Shown here in pieces: positions 10,099 through 21,870 of a DNA stretch of 64,000 nt. The notes under the pieces were generated by a model. The model saw nothing but the letters and a program-made list of their open reading frames with translations. It was not told the DNA's origin and made no database searches. The position numbers and the translations under genes are program-made. This DNA comes from Blasia pusilla (Eukaryota > Marchantiophyta > Marchantiopsida > Blasiales). The stretch is taken from the NCBI GenBank assembly GCA_050084515.1, contig CM114274.1:30938001-31002000 (forward strand), in the 5' to 3' direction. Position 1 is the stretch's first letter. Each line of letters begins with the position of its first letter.

Positions 10099-10522
10099 GA
10101 GGTGCGGTAAGAGGAGAGGAAGAGAGGAGAGAGGAGAGAGGAAGAGAGGAGAGAGGAGAGAGGAGAGAGGAAACTAGGGTCAACCGAAATAGATTTTTTT
10201 TTTGAAGAGAGTTTCCGTTGGGTTGAAGAGAGGAAAATTTTTGTTTGAAATTTTTGGCACTTTTTTGTTCATATATTAAGCTGTCCCACAATTTTTTTTT
10301 CCTCTTCCATATTTTGGCAAGCCCTCTGAGTCCGACGAGTTGCAAATTGCACAAAATTTAGAAAACTGAAAAATCAGTGGAATCATAAGTGTGGAACCAA
10401 TCACTTTTTCCATCCAAGGTCTGGAAAAAATTTGTCATTTGCCTGGGGCTGAATAGAGTTCAAGCTCAAAGTGAAGGTTGAGAAAAAAATAAAAGTACAA
10501 TCTAAAACCTCATTTTGCATCC

Positions 10523-13500
10523 TCAAAGTGGTTTGTTTAAAATACTTCGAACTTCTTTGAGGGACAGAATTGGTTGGTGGATTCCTACTCCTACCTCCGA
10601 CTCTCTTAAAACTACCAGCAACACATAGTACATGTGCTTACAAGGGAAATACCTTTTGCCACTTGTCTCTCTTTGGACAAAGTCATCACATGAACATGTG
10701 GGAAAGCAACATATGTGCACCACATACACCCTGTGACACTTGAATTTCTGATGTTGTTCGACCCAATACATCCTTCCTATTCCATTGCCACTCAAGACAT
10801 CTTTCGTGGCGACGATCTCCATTTTTGCTTCCCGAGCTGATGCAATTCGCTTTGCTCTCTCCACCGTTGGCCTGCACATTCTGTTTCTCTTCACCCCATT
10901 TCTAGACTCAAACAGAAATAATAGATTGAGATCATCCACCTTCTCCGGGTACATGTTGACATCAATCTTGGGTTAAATACGAAATGCGAAGGTCTCTATA
11001 ATGCGAACATGCTCCGAACTTCCCCCGTCTACGAGTCTGAAACCGACACTTGTAAGATTGTCCACTTCGTCTTGAGTGCAGTTCGTACCTGCGGCGATGG
11101 GCCAAATCGTGGGGGTATTCCCGGGAGCTCCAATGGCAGCCGGATAAGACTACCGGAAAGCGCAAGATTCATTTGGGCAGAAGAAGTACTTCAATTGATC
11201 CCCGGTCCTCGTGAAACGATCAAAGGTTTTGAGTCCCCAAAACCCAGGCAGTGGTCGTCCAGTCCTTGTACAATTCTTATTTAGGAAAGTGCCGCATGCT
11301 CTCCTAATGCCATCAGATCCTGCCCTGCAGGTGGGTCCACGTCCTGGGTTGATCCGAGATATATGCCACTGTTTTAGGTTGCAATCCACCTCCATTACCG
11401 GAATTCCATATTGTTGAACCACCCCAGTGACAGGATGTTGCGAACTTCCAGCAACGGAGGGCTTTTGAAATAAAACATTCACTGATTTTGGAGAAGTATC
11501 TCCATCAAGGATTTGGGACGGGTCCGGGGTCCCGGAGTACCTGGGCGGCGTAATTTCCTCATCCAAATCAATCACCGGATTCGTTCCTCGATGCTGCCTC
11601 TTCACTGCTGAAGTCAAGATACTTATCCGGTCTCCTCGAGTCTCGCTCGGACTGCTCTACCACCATCTGTATGGGACGTCTTGAAACCCGCCCACGAATA
11701 TCCCCACCAATCTGTACGTCTTGCTCGAGTGGAGTTCCAGCTACGCACCGGTTGAAGGCTTCCACATACAATTTTTCATCACCAGATCTCACAGCCGCTC
11801 TGACATAGAGCTCGTAGATCGACGGCCCCTTTCCTTTTGTTATGCCTTTTGTGAGGAAGATATGGGATGCTGCAGACTATAGCATTGCTCTTGCCTGGTC
11901 TTGTTGGCATGCCTCCACAAGTGAAATTCGTTGGCATGCTTGTGACGACCTCCAGGAGGAATGAACACTTTCGGCTCCACTTGTGTTGGGGCAGAGGGCA
12001 TTTTCATGAACGTTCAATCCCTACAACGATGGCAATGTTAGAAGGGAACGAAAATAACTCAGGAGTCAAAGAAATAAGAGACCTGTCGGAACCAGACGGG
12101 TTGCAGGCCCGAGGCATCCCATGAACGACTTTGCGACCCGTCGGGTCCCGACGTGTTGTAACCTTAAACCCACCTACTGCAACCCGTCGGAACCCGAAGG
12201 GTTGCAAGGCCGAGGCATCCCATGAACGACTCTGTGACCCGTGGGGTTCCGACGGGTTGCACACTCAGGTTGCACACTCGGGTTGCACCAAAAATCTGGA
12301 TGCAACCCGTCGGTTTCCGTCGGGTTGCACACTCGGGCAACCCGTCGCATCCGAAAGCCTGCTTGGTTTCTTGGGTTTGAAATCCATATAGTTCCCACGC
12401 TTCTCACCCTGAGCTACAACTTTACAAACAATTCTCAGCGTGAGCTTGACAAGACAAAATATTGAACTCACCTTCCGCATGAAGTTTCCCCATTGTCTCA
12501 TACGTAAAATCCACCAACTCAACCAAGAGCACAACTCTTTGTACTTCCCCTCAATCGCATGCTTCCTCCAACATCTATGAAGTTCTTCGTGGCATTCCAT
12601 GGCCTGCTTCAAGGTTTTGCTGTCCTTGCAACGTTGGAGTAGAGTGACATGCTCTGTCCTCTTATTCTCCTTGATGCAAGATTTGGTGTACCGGGTCACA
12701 GACTGTTGCTAATGGAAAGCATCCGACCTTTCCCTCTCCGGTTGAACCTCTCCACCCCAGAACACTTCCCGGATAGCAATCCACCCAGGTTGTGCATTGT
12801 CCGCCATGAACCCATAAATTTCCGGAGGTGGCCTTTTGTTTTCCTTCACCACCTCCAATAAGAGTAACCAGCACATCTTCAAACTGCCAACGTCTTCTGC
12901 CTTTACTTCACAGACAAATATAGTTTTGAGTCCCTTCTCCACATGGTCATAAACGTGAGCACCCATCGTCAACCATCCGTTCAGCACTCTGTAGCAAATA
13001 TCAAAGCTTACCCAGCTCCCGTAAAGATCTTCCCTTTCCCTCATGCAATCTATAAGATCGAGGCCACTCGACGGACCTGTGGTTGACATTTTGAAGACAT
13101 AGGCCCTGGATCTCTCGCTTCCTTGGCCCATGAACTGCCATCTCTGAATGAATGGAAATCTGGAGTTGGCCTTGATTCTGGCGATGGCATCCATTTCGGC
13201 CATCTTTCCATCCAGAACTCGTTTTTGACGCAGCAAATTCCGGAAGCATTCAAGATCAGCGAGAAATGCGAGATTTTCCCAGAGTTGTTTCTCCTCAATC
13301 GCCGTGATCTCGCCCTGTCCAGGGATTCCAAACAATTGTTCACAAATTTGTGATGCCGTTGTAAGCTTGATCACTCCAGGCTTTGAACCCAGAGAGTTTC
13401 TGTAGACCTCGGCTACTTTCTTCGCCACATCCTCCTTGATGTGTCTTTGAATTGCATTGGTCACAGGATGAGTGTGGGAGCCAACATGAATTTCCAGCCT

Positions 13501-14484
13501 TGTATACTCTGACGTGGAGCCCAAGTCGTGGACAATGAAAAATATATATCTGAGGACACGCTCCAACGAAGAAGGCGATGCGACAATGAGGACATCGATG
13601 GCCTCCGGCGGTATGGTGGCACCGACCTCGTATGGAGTTTCTGCATTCTTGGGAGGGAATTGCGACGTATTGACTCGCCCGTTGCGCTCTAGATACGGGC
13701 ATGCTGGACTTCTACACTCCAAGGCTCCCACGCATTGGCGGCGGGGAGACAATCCAGGACCATCTGGAATGGAAGCACTAGTCCGTTGAAGCCTGCACCA
13801 TCGATGACAATCAGACTTTCTGTCCATACCCTTCAGGCGTCCTCCATCCTTCTTTTGAGCAGGAGCAGCAAGTGGAGGCAACTCAAAAATGCAATTACCA
13901 TCGTACGTGGCGGCTAAATGTCGACAAGAATGTGCTTGAACATTTTCAAGGCCAGAGACAAAAGCAAACCATTGCGATACTCGCAAGAGGAACGAGTGGC
14001 GGACAGAGGGCTGATTGGTGTCAAGTCCAGATCCACCGAGGTTGATAACATCCGAATCTCTTCGGGAAGAACAACATTATTCTGGCGTGCGAAGTTGGAG
14101 TCGAAGCCGCATCTGCAGAGCTTTGAGCTGCAAACGTAGAGCTCGGAGCACTAGGAAATTCTAGACCGTCTACTTGGGAAACAGACGAATTCAGGGGCAG
14201 GCCGTAAACTCTGTATTGACCATTTGCTAGAGGTAGGAGATTCCATACTTTACGGTCTGAGGTCACTGGCTGGACCGTCTCACCTATTATGTCTTCCGTA
14301 CCATCCACCCTAACATCTTTGGATACAAAGATGTTAGGGTGGATCCCAATTTGGAGAAGAAATCGAACAGACAGTAAATTTTCATCCACTGCTATGAAAG
14401 ACTCACGAGCTTGGGGTCGAATGATTTCCGATTGAGGAAGGGCCTCGGATGAGCGCCACAAGTGAGCTTAACATAATTATCCAT
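10523..14484 (-). pseudogene. MULE-type transposase with SWIM zinc finger, copy A
   Basis: Two exons: 14484-12472 and 12020-10523, with intron GT at 12471 and AG at 12021. A 425-codon stretch (13986-12709) is open. It holds a cysteine cluster (QCVGALECRSPACPY, perhaps a WRKY/GCM-like zinc site). It then holds the DDE-type core: WVSFDICYRVLNGW (candidate first D), IYGFMADNAQPGW (second D) and DAFHWQQSVTRY (the C/HxxH block), with CSWLSWW near the exon end. Exon 2 ends with a SWIM finger, HICCFPTCSCDDFVQ then FPCKHMYYVL (CxC, CxH). Order and motifs fit Mutator-like transposases. An early frameshift after KLTCG and others in exon 2 disable it. A TATA box lies at 14535-14542, 51 bp before the ATG. 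Confidence 0.85.
12021..12471 (-). repeat. Hairpin array in intron 1 of transposase A
   Basis: The 451-bp intron holds about seven hairpin units between 12080 and 12365. Arms are of the CAACCCGTCGG / CCGANGGGTTGC type. The linker includes GAGGCATCCCATGAACGAC, returning at roughly 100- and 70-bp spacing. The same linker occurs in the equivalent introns of B and C and not in other arrays. Splice-site assignment rests on the matching exon joins in B. Confidence 0.8.
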
Positions 14485-15686
14485 TCCAAGAAGATTCCAA
14501 CGGGAGGACACTGAGAATGAGAATGAGAATTTTTAATTTATAGTGAATAGGAAAATAAATACTACTGACAGATTTCTACTGTCAAGATGAATTCGGTGGG
14601 TGACATTGTCTGACACAATGGATCCAATTCTGTAACACATTCAATTTTGTTGCAATATGTTACCGGATTTGGGAAGCAGAGGGTTGCAAATCACACTTAG
14701 AACCCGTCGGAGTCCTGGTAACTCCAAAATTACCCGAAGCTAACCGAAGCCTGCAACCCGTCGGCTTCGGACGGGTTGCACGCTTCTGCCAAACATTGTC
14801 GAAGCGAGCAACTCGTCGCTCTCTGATGAGTTGCTCGGATACCGCTCCTTCTTGCCCGAAGATGCCGGAGGCGTGCAAACCGTCTGTTCTCGACGAGTTC
14901 CGTGGGTGCCTCACCTATTTGCCCAAAGACCGCGAGGCGTGCAACCCGTCGCCCTCCAACGGGTTGCGCAAGGGCCTCGCCTTGTGGTGCTTACATAAAG
15001 TGTGCATCCAGCCGGACTCCGACGACTTGCACGGGAATCCCGCGTTCTTAACCCTTGAAAAGGGAAGCGTGCAACCCAACGGTCTCTGACGGATTGCCTG
15101 GGTACGTCCCGTTCCCGTCCCAAACACGGCGGAGGCGCCCAACATGTCGGTCTCCGACGGGTTGCGCGGGTACCTCGCGTTCTTTTCCGGAGACGACGGA
15201 GGCGCTCAACCCGTTGGTCTCCGACGGGTTGCTCACGCATGTGGCGACGTACCCAAGATGGCGGAGGCGCGCAACCTGTTGGACTCCGACGGGTTGCCAT
15301 TTTTCACCTCCGGAATTCCGTAAGCTCCGGCACGTCGCCGTCGAAAGGACGACGGGACCCAACGGTCAGCCCAACGGCTAGAAAAGTATAAATAGGGCAG
15401 AAATCACTCATTTCCGGTTTCTCATTTCGCGATCTTCATTCCTCACTCTCCCGTGCAGCAGCTGATCAGATACGAAGGGGCGTTTCACATGGCGACACAT
15501 CGCGAGTCGATAGGAGGGAACGAGAGCGAGACGGTTCAACCGAACGACAGCGAGACGGTTTGACTGAACGATCGCGGGACAATTCGAGCTACCCATCAAG
15601 GCGATTCGAGCTCCCCATCTCGACATCAGCAAGGTGACTCATCAAGGGATTCGTCGTGGACATAGGTGGAGGCATTTCCGGAAAAA
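14485..15686. promoter_or_regulatory. Divergent promoter region of copy A with hairpin array
   Basis: The 1.2-kb gap between the two ATGs has a TATA box on each side. TATAAATT on the minus strand at 14535-14542 serves the transposase. TATAAATA on the plus strand at 15387-15394 serves gene 2, about 290 bp before its ATG. Between them, 14700-15300 holds about ten hairpin units (arms CAACCCGTCGG and CCGACGGGTTGC, many degenerate) with a linker rich in CTCCGCC, CTTCGG and ACGTACCCGC, repeating every 60-70 bp. Both TATA boxes are conserved in B and C. Confidence 0.75.
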
Positions 15687-16854
15687 ATGACGAGGAAAAA
15701 ATCACAAGCCAACAAGTCTGGGAGCTTCACTCCGAAGTCCATTAGGACTCCTGCGTCAGCATCTCCTGGGCCTCGTTCGGCGAATGAAATTAGGCAGCAG
15801 AGAATCGAGGAGCGGGAAAGGGAAGCGGAGATGCACAACCAAGTGCTTCTTGCGAGACGTGTTCAAGAGGCGCTCGATAAATAAGCGAGGTGAGGCGTCG
15901 CGCAGGCCTTGAAGAAAAGGATCGCCGACGAAAAGAGAGAAAAGAAGCGTCTGGACGCGTCGGCAAGGAGGGCAGAATTGGCTAAAGCGAGGAGGGAAAA
16001 AGCAATAGCCATTGATGATAGCCTTGCTTGTCCAACCAAAAGTGTTGAGATGCGGGAAATGTTTTCCATGAAGTCCGGGGACACAATCAACATAGTGGAA
16101 ACGCCAGAAGTTGAAATCGATGAAGACGAGGTCATGAGGACCGCCAGCGTGGAGATGGTGGACATGGCCGAAGAAGCCGGAGAGCGGTCATTTCGACTCA
16201 AGCCCAGCGGAGGACATCAACCTCTATCGGATCGCGAGTTCCCGGTCGATTTGCGCTCTGTCTCAGACAAGTTGGTGGTCAAGAAACCGACCCCATTTTC
16301 GGCGGGTAAGAGAGGATCTGGGTTTTTGAATTATGTGAATTGCAATTCATTGGGAATTCAGTGTAGCTTATTCATCTTGTCCCGGTTCGACGGTGGTAAA
16401 GCAGATGGCACTCATGGAGGGCCACAACGCCGAGGATTTCTCGCGATTGCGGACAATGGAATACGTCCGCGAAATTCATCCCAGCGAGGACATCGCGAAG
16501 CTTAAACAATCGGCGGCGACATCCTCGTCGACGACTTTCCTCCCTTCTATGTTCAGCCTTACGACGAGCATGGAACCCAAGCTCTGGTTATGGAGGAGGA
16601 CTTGGAAAAGCTCGACACATTCTGGAGGATGCGAGACCAGGATTTCAGAAGCCAAGTCGAGGGCACGGAATTCAGCTGGATGAGGAATCTGCATTTCTTC
16701 ATCAGGGACGGAAATCACAGGTTCATGGCGTGGACCAAGTTTGCGGAGGAGCGGCCCAACTCATTGGAGGCACATTTCTGCGTGAAGGTAGGTCCTTCAC
16801 CCATTCCCTCATCACATGGCGATGGTGGAGATGGCAATGCATGCCATAAACACG

Positions 16855-17571
16855 CGAGTATCTTTAACACTTACGCAACTCGTCGGACTCCGACGAGTTG
16901 CTCGATTGATGAATGGGTTAGGTTTTTTTTTTGCCGAAAGCAACTCGTCGGACTCCGACGGGTTGCTCGACTCGACGCTTTTTCGGATGTTTTTTTAAGA
17001 ATGCAACTCGTCGGACTCCGACGAGCTGTTTGATTGACCACAGATTTAATAAGTTTTTGGCCCAAAGAAAACCGTCAGAGCCCGACGGGTTGCTCGACTC
17101 GCCGCCTTGTCAGGATGTTTTTTGAAGAATGCAACTCGTCGGACTCCGACGAGTTGTTCGACTGACTGTAGGTTTAGAATGTTTTTTGCCCAAAGCAACC
17201 CGTCGGAGTCCGACAGGTTGCTTGCCTCAAAACTGTTTTTGGCCGAAATCAACCCGTCGGAGTCCGACGGGTTGCATTCGGAAGTTGGTCCCCCAACTTT
17301 CACGTCAAATTGCAAGTTTCCATTCAATTGCGCAACCTGTTAGACTCCGACGGGTTGCTATGTTCACGTTAGTATGTTTAGTTGCACAACCCGTCGGAGT
17401 CCGACGAGTTGAAACCAGGCATTAGCAAATCTGAATGCAATCCGTCGGACTCCGACGGGTTGCATCATTTAGCTCGTTGCTAGAATCCGACCTTGAGCTC
17501 GGCGACCGTCGAGTCTAACGGGTTCTGAGGAACCCATGTAATTTCCTGACGGGTTGAGTTTGGATGTGCAG
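16855..17571 (+). repeat. Hairpin array in intron 2 of gene 2, copy A
   Basis: About ten hairpins from 16876 to 17465, spaced about 60 bp. Some have arms GCAACTCGTCGGA and others GCAACCCGTCGGA, each usually matched by its own complement on the other arm. Linkers contain TTTTTTGCCGAAAG or TTTTTGGCCCAAAG and CTCGACTC. The donor is mutated (CGAGTATC); the acceptor is GTGCAG at 17566-17571. Confidence 0.85.
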
Positions 17572-19559
17572 GATTGTATCGGAGGGGGATGTCACCCACC
17601 ACTGGATCCAAGACTGCGATCGGGTGAGGAAGGTGCTTACGACGCATCCGGGAGAGTACACAGGGTTCTTGGGCGATGCCCTTGTCAATCATATGCTTGC
17701 AAAGGGTGCTTAGATTAAAAAGAAAACTTGGGCAAATAAGTTTATTTCCCAAGATGCGGCCCGTAACCATCCTTTTTGGTCGAAGATACAAGGCCGCGAA
17801 GAAGAGCCTGACCGAGTGGAGCGGAGGGAAAAAGTATCGGGTCTGAGCGCGAAATTCATCAAGCTGCGATGATCTGCGACAACGAAATACATCTGCGAGC
17901 AAGATGCAGCGATACATCAAGATATTCTCAACCCCGAACTTGGTCGGAGTTCTACAAGGAGTCAAGGCGATTATCAAGCGCCCCGAAAAGGGATGAAGAT
18001 CTGCATGGTCGGATTGGGGAGAAAGTGTCCTGGATCGCGTGCATCGGTTTGCGTTGTCCGGCATAAGCGAGTTTAGGAGGATCCGACCGATGAAAATCAG
18101 TCTCGAGGCCTGAGAGGCCGGAAGAGGGCGGCACACCATCCTCGGGTGTGTCCGATCTCCCACCGCTCTGCGAATGGTCGTTTCGGGGGCCGCGTTGCGG
18201 GTTATCGAAGTCCGTCTTTGGGACGGATGCAAGCGGAGCTCGGAAGATTAGAGCCCATCCCGGATGAAGCAAACCTTGAAAGTTCGGAGATTTCGAGGTT
18301 TGGCTTGACGACATCCGGGACAAGCCAATAAAAACCAGGATTCAAGACCATGTTCAAGGTTTGCGTCCTCCCTCGGCGAGCTTGACGAAGAAGTAGAGGG
18401 GACAAACGGGATCAAGAGAAGAAGAAGCGAGATCTCTGAGCAGCGGCCGATTCTGTTCGACTAAAAGCGCCCAACGGATGGTCTTGGTACCTCGTCCAAT
18501 GTAAGAATGCAGTACGTGGGGAAAATTAACGGCGACCTTGAAATTGTGGGGCCGCCGCGGATGCGAGACATTCTCCATGTACAACATGGAGATGGGGCAA
18601 AGACATGTCCGATTGGGAGGTGGAGAATTGCCCCATTTGGCTCGACTTCAATGACCTGAAGACATCACCGATAAGGATTTGAGTGCTTCATGATCAAAGT
18701 GGCCTCGGGACAAGACGATATCCCCAATTTTGTCGGCTGAAGACTTCTTCGGAGGAGATGCGAAGAGCAAGCCCACAAGGCAGTGAGTTGGCTTCCAAAG
18801 TCCGCACAGCCAAAGACAAATCCACAGCGGTACTCAAAGGCAAGGCGAGGGGAGGGAAAGATTCAGAGGCCGAGTCTTCCCAAAGAGAGGCTGAAGATTC
18901 AAGGCCAAAGGCGGAATCGTGCGGGCGAGTGGGGAGAGAGGGTCGGACCAGGTCCTCGGCGAAAAAAACCCCACCAGAGTCTGAGGTCATAGAGACCCCG
19001 ACAAGCCATCCGCAGACTCGGGAGAAGCGGAAGCGAGAGGTGCCAGGGTTGTCCCAAGGAGAATACAGTCCATCATCCTTGGGAAGACACAGACAAAGTA
19101 CGACCCGGACAAGCGTTCTCCTTCAGTTCACTCCTTTACTAGATGAGCTGAAGAGCTTCAGTTCTCAAGCGTCGACACTAGCCATCGATAAATTGACAAC
19201 GTTGGGACGGAAGCTCCAACGAAATGGGCACGCTGCCTGGACGGTGAATGGAGTGGTCGAAGAGGTTGCGATGGATCTCTTGATCGCTGATCTGCCCTCG
19301 GGGTTGCGACTTTGGGGCGAGAATCCGTCGGACGAGGTACCTGAGTGGAATGTGCCACTCTCTTATGACCAGATTGCGCTATTGTTCTCCTTTCCAAACG
19401 CCTATCTGAGTGACAGGGGATGCTTCTTGGTGTTGACTGGAGGGAGCGAGGACGAGCTCTTCAACCTCCAGTGCGTCAAGAGGTCGCTAAAGTGGAGGAC
19501 GGCGCAATCGTGGATCATCAAAAACGAGTACCCACTCCGATCCAACGCAGTCGATTCGG

Positions 19560-19980
19560 GTAAGGCTCAATTCCTGTACTATAATCTCAATTATATTTTA
19601 ATGATGTGTATAATGAGTGTTCATCTCCGTTGAGTGAGTATAATGAGTGTCAATCTCCATTTTTTTTGTCCGTGAGCAACCCGTCGGAAGGCGACGGGTT
19701 GCTGGCTTAGAGTAGCCCATGCTCGGCTGAGAGCAACCCGTTGGTTTCCGGACGGGTTGCATCTTTCCCACATACGGGGAAAACCGTGGTGTACGCACGC
19801 AACTGTCGGAACCCGGCGGGTTGCGATTGCTTTTGGTTTTTCCTGTGTTTTCGAAACCTGCAACCCATCGATAGCGACGGGTTGCTCTCGGCAGTAGCAG
19901 CATGGGTTGCTCTGGGCGAAAACCCGTCGCCTTCCGATGGGTTGCTCACGGAAAAAAACATGGTGAAAAGTTCCCGACAT
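19560..19980 (+). repeat. Hairpin array in intron 3 of gene 2, copy A
   Basis: After the donor GGGTAAGG at 19560, about six hairpin units lie between 19676 and 19945 with arms of the CAACCCGTCGG type. The linker (CTGGCTTAGAGTAGCCCATGC) is the same as in intron 3 of B and C. Confidence 0.75.
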
Positions 19981-20416
19981 CCTGTAGATCCATGCTCGGA
20001 TGGGTACCAACTTAGATAGTTTGTACAATTCCCCGTGGAATTTACATGCAAACAGATACCCAATTCCCGGGGGAGGAAGGAAAAAGTCGCCGAGGAACGA
20101 TGCAAGCGCTCATCGAGCTCTGCTCAAGGCCGGGTGACTTGGTGTTCGACTTAGTGGGACTTTCAGGGGCAAGTATCAAAGGCGCTGGCGAGTGGCGAGG
20201 AACATTCTCGCCTCGAGGGAAGGAGAATCGTTTGACCTTTGCAAGGAGGCAAAGGCAGAGTCTGAAAGGCTCGTTGGGGCGTACAACTCTCCACCGGCCG
20301 AGAGCTCGGTTCAGACCCACCCTTGGTAGTGACTCCATCGTCACTTCCAACGATTCCAAAATCGGGAGGGCAAGGCGAAAGTAATTTTGCAAGAGCTCTC
20401 GGACGATGACGAGTGA

Positions 20417-20854
20417 GTTCAAAGAACTCAACGACCAGCTTGACTGCGATGTTTGGAGTAGGGAGTTTTTGATGATGAGGCAAAGATTTCATAGAATAGA
20501 TCAAATGTCTGATTTGAGCTTTTTTCGGATGATATAAAGCAGAAGATTTTTTCGAACGATGGTGGTGCTTGTAAAAGTTTGCTGAGCATTTTTTGTCTTT
20601 TCGAATGTGATCGTCTATGTACTCCACGGACTTCTATTTTGAAACCCGTCGGATTTCTCCTGCTTGCAACTTTTCACTTTTTGACCACTGCACCTTTTTA
20701 CCACTTCCAGGCAACCCGTCGGATTCCGACAGGTTGCCTGATAGGACTCTTTCCCTATTGGTCCAACTTAAGAGGCAGTCTGGCGGGATTTTTCCCTTGG
20801 CACCTTCCCCTCAACTCATAAAGGCAGGCGTAGGCTTCTTTTCTTCTCTCAGAC
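20417..20854 (+). other. 3' region of gene 2 A with hairpins and splice-like acceptor
   Basis: Non-coding, AT-rich, with hairpin units at about 20642-20660 and 20712-20740 (arms GCAACCCGTCGGA/TCCGACAGGTTGC). It ends in a strong acceptor-like tract (TTCTTTTCTTCTCTCAG, about 20836-20852) directly before the next conserved frame. Confidence 0.5.
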
Positions 20855-21175
20855 GTGTTGGATTCCTACTACCTGTGCGATTGCCATAATGGTATTACCG
20901 GGGACGGAGCACATATTGATACTGGATGGGTGTCACATTGCAGAGCATACAAGGTATATTGCCGAGGAAGGCGGTGGGACTCAAATCAGGTTACATGGGA
21001 CCGTTATGGTGTACCTAGGGGGGGGCCAAGGCTCTCGAATTCACCAACATTTTCAATCCCCGTCTACAATCGGCCAGAGGAGCCACTTGTATCCCAGGAC
21101 ATTCCTTTGGTACTGTCACCGAGGAGAGTTAGGAGTAAATTTGTAGATGACGAGGCTGAAGAAATCATAGACTAG
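20855..21175 (+). CDS. Conserved 106-codon terminal frame of transposon A, unknown
   Basis: The frame reads DSYYLCDCHNGITGDGAHI at its start, WDSNQVTWDRYGVPRG in the middle and RSKFVDDEAEEIID at its acidic end. It begins right after an acceptor-like tract, so it may be a last exon spliced to gene 2 and not an independent gene. Copy C keeps the whole frame (22930-22610) and B part of it. The overlapping second frame (ILDGCHIAEHTRYIAEEGGG) is also fairly open, so the true frame is not certain. No family recognised. Confidence 0.45.
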   Translation: MLDSYYLCDCHNGITGDGAHIDTGWVSHCRAYKVYCRGRRWDSNQVTWDRYGVPRGGPRLSNSPTFSIPVYNRPEEPLVSQDIPLVLSPRRVRSKFVDDEAEEIID

Positions 21176-21619
21176 GTCAAATGTACATTTCTGAGGTTCC
21201 TTCGGAGGAAATAAAGGACGAGATTTTTTCAACCCATAATGGTGTTTGTAAAAGTTTGCTGGAATATTTTTTTTTTGTTCTTTTAGCTACTCGTATGATT
21301 CCGACGGGTTGCAACTTTTTGCTTTTTGCCCACTGCAACTTTTTAACCATTTCCAGGCAAGTTGTCGGATTCCGACAGGGTGACTGCTTGAGTGATCGGA
21401 CTCTTTCCATGTGAGACCAACTTCTGACGCATTGTGGCGGGCTTCTTAACTTTTGGCTCGTTCCCCTACATTCGTCAAACCAGTTGTAGGCTTCTTTTCT
21501 TGTCTAAGATGTGCAGGATTCCTACTACCTATCTGATTTCCATTTCGGATTATCTCCGGCGGAGGCGTCGTGGGTGCAGGGTGGAAGAAAATCACTTCTA
21601 AAAATTCTTTCCTTATGGA
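21176..21619 (+). other. Second 3' block of transposon A, partial duplicate of the first
   Basis: Repeats features of 20.5-20.9 kb: GTTTGCTGGA, then hairpins at 21290-21312 and 21356-21382, then a pyrimidine tract, CAGGATTCCTACTACCTATC. The DSYYL exon start is therefore present twice in tandem. The same double layout exists in C and B. Confidence 0.5.
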
Positions 21620-21870
21620 TTGCTTTCTTACGGGTTGGGAGGGGTGCAGCTTCTCGGTTTCTCAGCCTTAGGATCTGATGTGTTCACATTTCACAAACTT
21701 GGCCTTGAGCAGACACCATTCATAACCAACAGAAAGTTGGTTATGGGGCAATTTAGGGGAGGCCATGATGTAGGCAACAATCCCTGCAAAAAGAGAGGTT
21801 GGCATCCGGGTGGTCCTCCAACAAAAATACCAAGGGCACAGTCTTTTTGTTGACCGAGAGAGGGAATGTT
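21620..21870 (+). CDS. Conserved frame near the left end of transposon A
   Basis: The 77-codon frame contains SDVFTFHKLGLEQTPFITNR and KLVMGQFRGGHDVGNNPCKK. B has the same protein at 25130-24891 with few changes, mostly conservative, which suggests it was once coding. It may be the last exon of the gene 2 transcript. Not recognised. No start is assured. Confidence 0.45.

Larger units (their letters stand above)
15687..20416 (+). pseudogene. Gene 2 of copy A: coiled coil, ParB-like motif, amino-methyltransferase
   Basis: Same layout as the better copy B. Exon 1 starts MTRKKSQANKSGS at 15687 and is a charged coiled coil (IRQQRIEEREREAEM, KKRIADEKREKK). Two in-frame stops lie near 15882. Exon 2 (about 16390-16855) has HFFIRDGNHRFMAW after a frameshift. 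Exon 3 (17572-19559) ends with the methyltransferase core: DLLIADLPSGLRLWG, SYDQIALLFSF and GCFLVLTGGS. Exon 4 (to 20416) holds PGDLVFDLVGLSGASI, the AdoMet loop, and its first stop follows in a GACGAGTGAGT context that could instead be a splice donor. The acceptor of the last intron and the start of exon 4 are lost. Dead copy. Confidence 0.75.

Noticed and set aside
16870-17465. CRISPR-like array of palindromic repeats with regular spacing
   Set aside because: Linkers are related to each other and not unique spacers, there are no cas genes, and the array lies in an intron of a eukaryotic transposon gene.
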